DNA of 64,000 nucleotides from Gilliamella sp. wkB171 (GTDB taxonomy: Bacteria; Pseudomonadota; Gammaproteobacteria; Enterobacterales; Orbaceae). The notes under the pieces are model-generated. The model did no database searches. It was not told where the DNA came from and worked only from the letters and a program-made list of their open reading frames with translations. Made by a program: the position numbers and the translations under genes. Below, in pieces: positions 59,176 through 64,000 of this stretch (positions within the stretch are counted from its first letter, which is position 1; each line of letters begins with the position of its first letter). The stretch is taken from the NCBI RefSeq assembly GCF_001693755.1, contig NZ_LYST01000043.1, forward strand, positions 558,001 through 622,000. Reading direction: 5' to 3'.

Positions 59176-59448
59176 TTATTTAATTGCTTCTTTCAAGCTT
59201 TTACCTGATACGAACGCAGGTACTTTGCCAGCAGCAATTTTGATTTCTTTACCTGTTTTAGGGTTACGGCCGATACGAGCATTTCGATGATTAACTTTGA
59301 ATGTACCAAAACCAACTAATTGCACTGGATCACCAGCTTTTAATGATTCAGTAATAGCTGCTAAAGTTGCTTCTAATGCAGTTTTAGCTGCAACCTTAGT
59401 AATATCCGCTTTGCTAGCAATCGCATCTACAAGTTCTGTTTTATTCAT
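59176..59448 (-). CDS. hupA: DNA-binding protein HU-alpha
   Basis: Nucleoid protein that bends DNA. 90 residues, full length. The N-terminal dimerisation helices [28 protein letters not shown] are followed by [24 protein letters not shown], whose flexible arm with the RNP triad inserts into the minor groove. The sequence is closer to HupA than HupB, and the location beside yjaG and hemE matches E. coli hupA. A 175-bp gap with its own promoter space separates it from yjaG. Confidence 0.95.
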   Translation of the reverse strand: MNKTELVDAIASKADITKVAAKTALEATLAAITESLKAGDPVQLVGFGTFKVNHRNARIGRNPKTGKEIKIAAGKVPAFVSGKSLKEAIK

Positions 59449-59623
59449 GGAGATATCCTTACATAATTATTTTATTGTTAAAGTTAACATTATAAGCAAT
59501 GTCAATAACCGACTTTGCCCCTGTAAACAATGTTTAGATTACATTGATGTTAAATGTAGTCTATATTCATCCAATGTTAAAGAAAAATTTAGTAAAAAAT
59601 AAAAAAATAGGGCATTCAGCAGC

Positions 59624-60217
59624 TTAATTGCTCAAAAAAACACCAATATTGCTTATTTGAGCCGCCCTAATATCCTCTTTTAAACCCTTTATTAGATCAA
59701 TTTTGTCATGAGATTCTTCGCGCAATAATCGAAATATTTCCCATTGCAAATCAAATTCTTCAACCACACCCGGTAAATTTAACTGTTCATCTTTGGAAAG
59801 ATAAGTATCTAATTTTGTCATTTCGAATTCAGCTACTGTGGTTGCCGATATACTACTAACTTTTGCTGTATGTTCGGCAATATCACCCGTTAAATGAGCA
59901 TGTATAAGCTCACTTAAGGCCTGACAAGCATCAATCGCAGGATAGATCATATAAGCGCTATCTTCATTCACAGTGGGAATAATCGCTTCTAATTTTTCCA
60001 ATTGTAAATCAAAATTAATTTTAACTTTCTCAACTAATAATGACTCCCACATTAAATCAAGAATGTTTTTATAGCTTTTAGCATCATCTTCGTTATGCTG
60101 TTGCTTGGTATAATAGACATAATTTGGGTACATTCGTTCACATAAGCAAACCATAAATAAATATTGTTGCCATGGTGCTAATTTTTCAACTCTTAACTGA
60201 ACTGGATTTTTAATCAT
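59624..60217 (-). CDS. yjaG: DUF416 family protein YjaG
   Basis: 197 residues from the ATG at 60217 (E. coli YjaG 196). The ORF's earlier start lies inside hemE and is rejected; the chosen ATG overlaps the hemE stop by 8 bases and has AAAGG upstream, so translation is coupled. Mostly helical cytoplasmic protein: [37 protein letters not shown], and [13 protein letters not shown]. The function of DUF416 is unknown. The order hemE-yjaG-hupA is conserved (E. coli has nfi between the first two). Confidence 0.92.
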   Translation of the reverse strand: MIKNPVQLRVEKLAPWQQYLFMVCLCERMYPNYVYYTKQQHNEDDAKSYKNILDLMWESLLVEKVKINFDLQLEKLEAIIPTVNEDSAYMIYPAIDACQALSELIHAHLTGDIAEHTAKVSSISATTVAEFEMTKLDTYLSKDEQLNLPGVVEEFDLQWEIFRLLREESHDKIDLIKGLKEDIRAAQISNIGVFLSN

Positions 60218-61283
60218 AATGAAACCTTTTAGACCGCTCGTGTACAGCCTCAATTAAATATTGTACATGCTCTACTGGAATATCTTGGTGAATACCATGC
60301 CCTAAATTAAAAATATGACCATTATGGAATCCAAATTCATTAAGAACAGCTTCAACATTCGATTCTATTGTTAACTTTCCGGCATACAACACAGATGGAT
60401 CTAAATTGCCTTGTACCGCAATGTGTCCTTTTTGGGCAATATGGCTCAAATTTACAGTCCAATCAACACCAATTGCATCACATCCTGTATTCACAATACT
60501 ATCTAACCATAACCCACCACCTTTGGTAAAAAGTGTGACTGGCACATAGGAAGAAATAGCTTGAGTTTTATGACCTCGTTTTAATTTTGATAAAATTAAC
60601 TGCATATAATGCAGTGAAAACGTTTGATAACATTGATGGCTTAAAACGCCACCCCAAGTATCAAATATCATGAGTGATTGAGCGCCCGCTTCTATTTGAG
60701 CATTTAAATATAACGCGATGCTTTCAGCGAGCTTTTCAAGAAGTAAATGTAAAACTTTGGGTTTGCTATACAGCATTTTTTTTATTTTAGTAAAGGTTTT
60801 ACTACTTCCCCCTTCAATCATATAAGTTGCTAATGTCCATGGGCTACCCGAAAATCCAATTAACGGAACTTTACCATTAAGTTCCTTTTTGGTTAGGCTG
60901 ATTGCATCCATCACATATCTTAATGAATCATTTGGGTCGGGAATGGGTAACTGCTCAATATCTGACAAACTCGATATTGTTTGACTAAATTTTGGACCTT
61001 CACCCGCCTCAAAATACAAACCTAATCCCATTGCATCAGGTATGGTCAATATATCAGAAAAAATAATAGCCGCATCAAGATCAAAACGCTTTAAGGGTTG
61101 TAAAGTCGCTTCACATGCCAGTTCTGGTGTTTGGCACATAGTCATAAAATTACCCGCCTTTGCACGTAACTGTCTATACTCAGGTAAATAGCGTCCAGCC
61201 TGACGCATCATCCAAACAGGCGTATAATCAACAGGTAGACACTGTAATGCGCGTAAATAACGATCATTTTTTAATTGGCTCAT
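60210..61283 (-). CDS. hemE: Uroporphyrinogen decarboxylase
   Basis: Heme pathway enzyme converting uroporphyrinogen III to coproporphyrinogen III. 357 residues (E. coli 354). N-terminal [30 protein letters not shown] with the substrate arginines; [25 protein letters not shown] holds the catalytic aspartate; [30 protein letters not shown] near the C-terminus. Overlaps yjaG. No other heme gene is in the window. Confidence 0.96.
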   Translation of the reverse strand: MSQLKNDRYLRALQCLPVDYTPVWMMRQAGRYLPEYRQLRAKAGNFMTMCQTPELACEATLQPLKRFDLDAAIIFSDILTIPDAMGLGLYFEAGEGPKFSQTISSLSDIEQLPIPDPNDSLRYVMDAISLTKKELNGKVPLIGFSGSPWTLATYMIEGGSSKTFTKIKKMLYSKPKVLHLLLEKLAESIALYLNAQIEAGAQSLMIFDTWGGVLSHQCYQTFSLHYMQLILSKLKRGHKTQAISSYVPVTLFTKGGGLWLDSIVNTGCDAIGVDWTVNLSHIAQKGHIAVQGNLDPSVLYAGKLTIESNVEAVLNEFGFHNGHIFNLGHGIHQDIPVEHVQYLIEAVHERSKRFHYD

Positions 61284-61364
61284 AATATCCGCTCTTTAAG
61301 TAACTATTATATTATGTCAAGCAATTCAAGGTTAACATTACGTATCAGTAAAAAATCATTGCGT

Positions 61365-62270
61365 TTATTTGTGATCTTGAGGTTGTGATAATGTGAGCTT
61401 AGCATAACGAATTAAAGTCTCAGAAATATTTTGCATTACACTACTTTCTGGCGCAAAACGATGCCAATAAAGCATACGTCTTTGATACAGGCCTTCTGTT
61501 AAGTTAACTAATTCACCATTTTTTAACTCTTGTTCAACTTGTAACATAGGAATCATACAACAGGCTGAACCTTGTTTAGCAAGTTGTACAAACGCTTCAG
61601 ATGAACTGGTAATATGACAAATTACACTACCCGGTGTTAAGTTAAAATTTTCCTGTAAAAAAGCTTGATGCATATCATCTAAATGGTCAAAAGCAACAGC
61701 AGGTGCTTTGAGTAAAGATGATCGTGTCACACCATTTGGAAAGTATTTTTTGGCAAAATCAGGCGAAGCGACAAAAATATAGTCGAGAGCACCCAGTAAA
61801 TCAGATAAACAGCCAGGTAAGGGATTAGCTTGAATACTAATTGCAGCAACGACCGTACCTAAACGTAACAGCTCTAAAGTATGCTCTTCATCTTTAATTT
61901 GTATATCAAATCGAAGAATATTTTTATCTAAAACTGGTTTTAAAGCCGGTAACACCCATGTAGCCAAAGAATCTGCATTAATTGCAATAGACAATGACAA
62001 AGGCGTGGTATTTTGTTCATTATCGCCTAACCATTGTTGTTCTAACAATTCGACCTGATGCAATAATCCTAACAGATGTTCCCCTTGTTTAGTTGCCTTT
62101 GGGGGAATTGTTCTAACTAATAGTTGTTGACCAAAAAAGCTTTCTAACTGTTTGATACGTTGTGACACCGCAGGTTGTGTGATACACAATTTATCTGCCG
62201 CTCTCTCAAATCCCCGCTCTTTTATTACTGCATCTAAGGCTTGTAATGCTCTATAATCTGGACGCTTCAT
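61365..62270 (-). CDS. argP: LysR-family regulator ArgP
   Basis: Transcription factor that responds to lysine and arginine; in E. coli it activates argO and several lysine genes. 301 residues from the ATG at 62270, which gives the family start [16 protein letters not shown]; a frame extension upstream to 62312 has no support. The winged-helix HTH is [23 protein letters not shown]. The effector domain follows with ATWVLPAL and [10 protein letters not shown]. The location next to rpiA and serA matches E. coli. hemE lies 81 bp downstream on the same strand. Confidence 0.94.
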   Translation of the reverse strand: MKRPDYRALQALDAVIKERGFERAADKLCITQPAVSQRIKQLESFFGQQLLVRTIPPKATKQGEHLLGLLHQVELLEQQWLGDNEQNTTPLSLSIAINADSLATWVLPALKPVLDKNILRFDIQIKDEEHTLELLRLGTVVAAISIQANPLPGCLSDLLGALDYIFVASPDFAKKYFPNGVTRSSLLKAPAVAFDHLDDMHQAFLQENFNLTPGSVICHITSSSEAFVQLAKQGSACCMIPMLQVEQELKNGELVNLTEGLYQRRMLYWHRFAPESSVMQNISETLIRYAKLTLSQPQDHK

Positions 62271-62477
62271 AATCTCTTTATTAATAATTTGCTCATTGCT
62301 TGAAAAAAACAAGCTATTTTAATTTGCAAAGTTTTAAATAGATCTAAAACTTAAAATATTTTCTAAAAAATACTAATGATTTTTGCTTTCCAATTGGTTA
62401 CTATGCCATATCTTCAATCATTTTGCTTTTAAAATTTTATTTTTTCGAGAAAATTATATTCTAAATACGGTGATACC

Positions 62478-63143
62478 ATGACACAGGATGAATTAAAAAA
62501 AGCCGTCGGCTTTGCAGCGTTAAAATTTGTCAAACCCGATTCATTAGTTGGTGTAGGCACAGGTTCAACTGCATCATATTTTATTGATGCTTTAGCAACA
62601 ATAAAGGATCAGATTAAAGGAACGGTTTCTAGCTCAGAAGCATCAACCCAAAAATTAAAAGATTATGGGATTCCCGTATTGGATTGTAATGAAGTTGATA
62701 GCTTAGATGTATATGTAGATGGTGCCGACGAAATTAATCATCAGTTGCAGATGATAAAAGGTGGAGGGGCCGCATTAACGCGTGAAAAAATTGTCTCAGC
62801 ATTATCCAAACAATTTGTGTGTATTGTTGATGAATCAAAAGTTGTCGATGTGCTTGGCAAATTTCCATTACCGGTAGAAGTAATCCCCATGGCGCGTTCT
62901 TATGTTGCACGTGAACTATTTAAGCTCGGCGGTAAACCAATTTATCGTCAGGGTGTAATCACTGATAATGGCAATGTTATCTTAGATGTTCATGATCTTA
63001 TTATTGCAAAACCAATGGAATTAGAAAATCGAATTAATAATATTGCTGGCGTTGTAACAGTAGGTCTATTTGCTAACAAAGGGGCTAATGTAGCACTGGT
63101 TGGAACCCGTTCAGGTGTAAAAGAAATTAAACCGAGCTATTAG
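62478..63143 (+). CDS. rpiA: Ribose-5-phosphate isomerase A
   Basis: Interconverts ribose 5-phosphate and ribulose 5-phosphate. 221 residues (E. coli 219). [68 protein letters not shown] with the catalytic Asp/Lys/Glu, and [16 protein letters not shown] are all present. Divergent from argP, upstream of serA with 86 bp between, as in E. coli order reversed. Confidence 0.96.
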   Translation: MTQDELKKAVGFAALKFVKPDSLVGVGTGSTASYFIDALATIKDQIKGTVSSSEASTQKLKDYGIPVLDCNEVDSLDVYVDGADEINHQLQMIKGGGAALTREKIVSALSKQFVCIVDESKVVDVLGKFPLPVEVIPMARSYVARELFKLGGKPIYRQGVITDNGNVILDVHDLIIAKPMELENRINNIAGVVTVGLFANKGANVALVGTRSGVKEIKPSY

Positions 63144-63229
63144 TTATCGCTTAGCTAAATACGTTAATTTAAAAAATAATAATATAACAATAAGCAGCAA
63201 TAGATATGCTTAAATAAAGAGAGGAAAAA

Positions 63230-64000
63230 ATGGTTGTTCAGGCATTAAGCAAAGATGATAATAAATTTTTATTACTCGAAGGTGTCCACCAAAGTGCAAT
63301 TGACACATTAAAAGCTGCTGGCTTTACCAACATTGAATATCATAAAGGTGCGCTATCGCCATCGGAACTTCAACAAGCAATAAAAGATGCGCGTTTTATT
63401 GGGATCCGATCAAGAACGCATTTAACCAAAGACATCATAGATGCAGCACCAAAACTTGCCGGAATTGGTTGTTTCTGTATTGGTACTAACCAAGTGGATC
63501 TTGATACAGCTGCCGTTAAAGGTATTCCGGTATTTAATGCACCATTTTCTAATACTCGATCCGTTGCTGAGCTGGTATTAGCCGAGGCAATTTTATTACT
63601 TCGCCGTGTGCCAGAAGCCAATGCTAAAGCACATCAAGGAAAATGGAATAAGATTGCAACTGGTTCTCATGAAGCTCGTGGTAAAAATTTAGGCATCATT
63701 GGTTATGGTCATATTGGCAGTCAATTAAGCGTTTTAGCTGAATCTTTAGGGATGAACGTCTATTTTTACGATATTGAAACTAAATTACCATTAGGTAATG
63801 CCAAACAAATTTCAACCATGAAGGAGTTGTTGCAATTAAGTGATATTGTCAGCTTACATGTGCCCGAAAATTCAACAACAATTAATATGATTAGTCAAAG
63901 TGAAATTGATATGATGAAGCCCGACGCCATTCTTATCAATGCTTCTCGTGGTAAAGTTATCGATCTTGATGCATTAACTCAAGCACTACAAAGTCATAAA
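63230..64000 (+). CDS. serA: D-3-phosphoglycerate dehydrogenase SerA, N-terminal part (3' end outside window)
   Basis: First enzyme of serine synthesis. The frame is open from ATG 63230 (GAGG ribosome site) to the window edge, 257 codons, about 63% of the usual 410. Start MVVQALSKDDNKFLLLEGVHQ aligns with E. coli. Substrate domain FIGIRSRTHLTKDII and CFCIGTNQVDLD; NAD-binding LGIIGYGHIGSQLS; the active-site arginine in INASRGKVID. The C-terminal ACT domain is beyond the edge. Confidence 0.96.
   Translation, partial: MVVQALSKDDNKFLLLEGVHQSAIDTLKAAGFTNIEYHKGALSPSELQQAIKDARFIGIRSRTHLTKDIIDAAPKLAGIGCFCIGTNQVDLDTAAVKGIPVFNAPFSNTRSVAELVLAEAILLLRRVPEANAKAHQGKWNKIATGSHEARGKNLGIIGYGHIGSQLSVLAESLGMNVYFYDIETKLPLGNAKQISTMKELLQLSDIVSLHVPENSTTINMISQSEIDMMKPDAILINASRGKVIDLDALTQALQSHK

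Overview
The window is a chromosomal segment of a low-GC gammaproteobacterium. Proteins resemble Enterobacterales and Pasteurellales versions closely, and several blocks keep the E. coli order: four tRNA genes-tuf-secE-nusG, xerD-dsbC-recJ, glyQ-glyS, sdaC-sdaB, hemE-yjaG-hupA and argP/rpiA/serA. The AT-rich base composition, many small intergenic relics and abundant sugar and amino-acid transporters suggest the Orbaceae (Gilliamella, Frischella or Orbus type gut symbionts). That placement is an inference from gene style, not a database result.

Layout. 1-4.7 kb: end of an OPT peptide transporter, a 36-codon CdaR relic, the ABC-F ATPase yheS, then about 1.5 kb of decayed ABC-transporter sequence. 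4.7-10.4 kb (minus strand): adhE, the stable-RNA/elongation cluster thrU-tyrU-glyT-thrT-tuf, then secE-nusG; rplK does not follow nusG. 10.7-15.3 kb (minus): tcdA, two related exported proteins of unknown function, small decayed frames, and the UPF0210/UPF0237 pair. 15.4-21.7 kb: alaA, queA and tgt (queuosine), two LoiP-like M48 lipoprotein proteases on the opposite strand, and tRNA-Pro followed by two 166-bp tandem repeats that each carry its 3' end. 21.7-25.2 kb: LacI regulator divergent from an EIIA-EIIB-EIIC operon of the ascorbate PTS type. 25.4-33.1 kb: accessory metabolism (GNAT, APC permease, alcohol dehydrogenase, MFS, tagatose-bisphosphate aldolase, GrxB, Pr6Pr membrane protein). 33.3-40.3 kb (plus): xerD-dsbC-recJ, mpl, nnr, a lone XRE regulator. 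40.3-43.3 kb (minus): serine uptake and deamination. 43.6-54.4 kb: proS, a phosphatase pseudogene, bepA, a histidine phosphatase, rluC, dsbB, rluA, rdgB, rapZ, yibQ-envC. 54.5-64 kb: glyQ-glyS, yciC, ybaK, then minus-strand argP-hemE-yjaG-hupA, and rpiA and the start of serA on the plus strand.

How the genes work together. Envelope quality control is prominent: DsbB and DsbC make and correct disulfides, BepA and two LoiP-like proteases act on outer-membrane proteins, and EnvC/YibQ belong to the cell-division peptidoglycan system. Carbon metabolism fits a fermentative, sugar-using gut bacterium: a PTS with a CRP-like site and a LacI-type operator, AdhE and a zinc ADH as ethanol-forming enzymes, and serine import plus deamination behind another CRP-like site.

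No insertion sequence, prophage, CRISPR array, secretion system or recognisable defence system was found. The strongest unusual structure is the tRNA-Pro tandem repeat, which parallels the rtT repeats behind E. coli tyrT. A set of decaying genes (CdaR, ABC ATPase, a dual-specificity phosphatase lacking its catalytic cysteine) points to ongoing gene loss.
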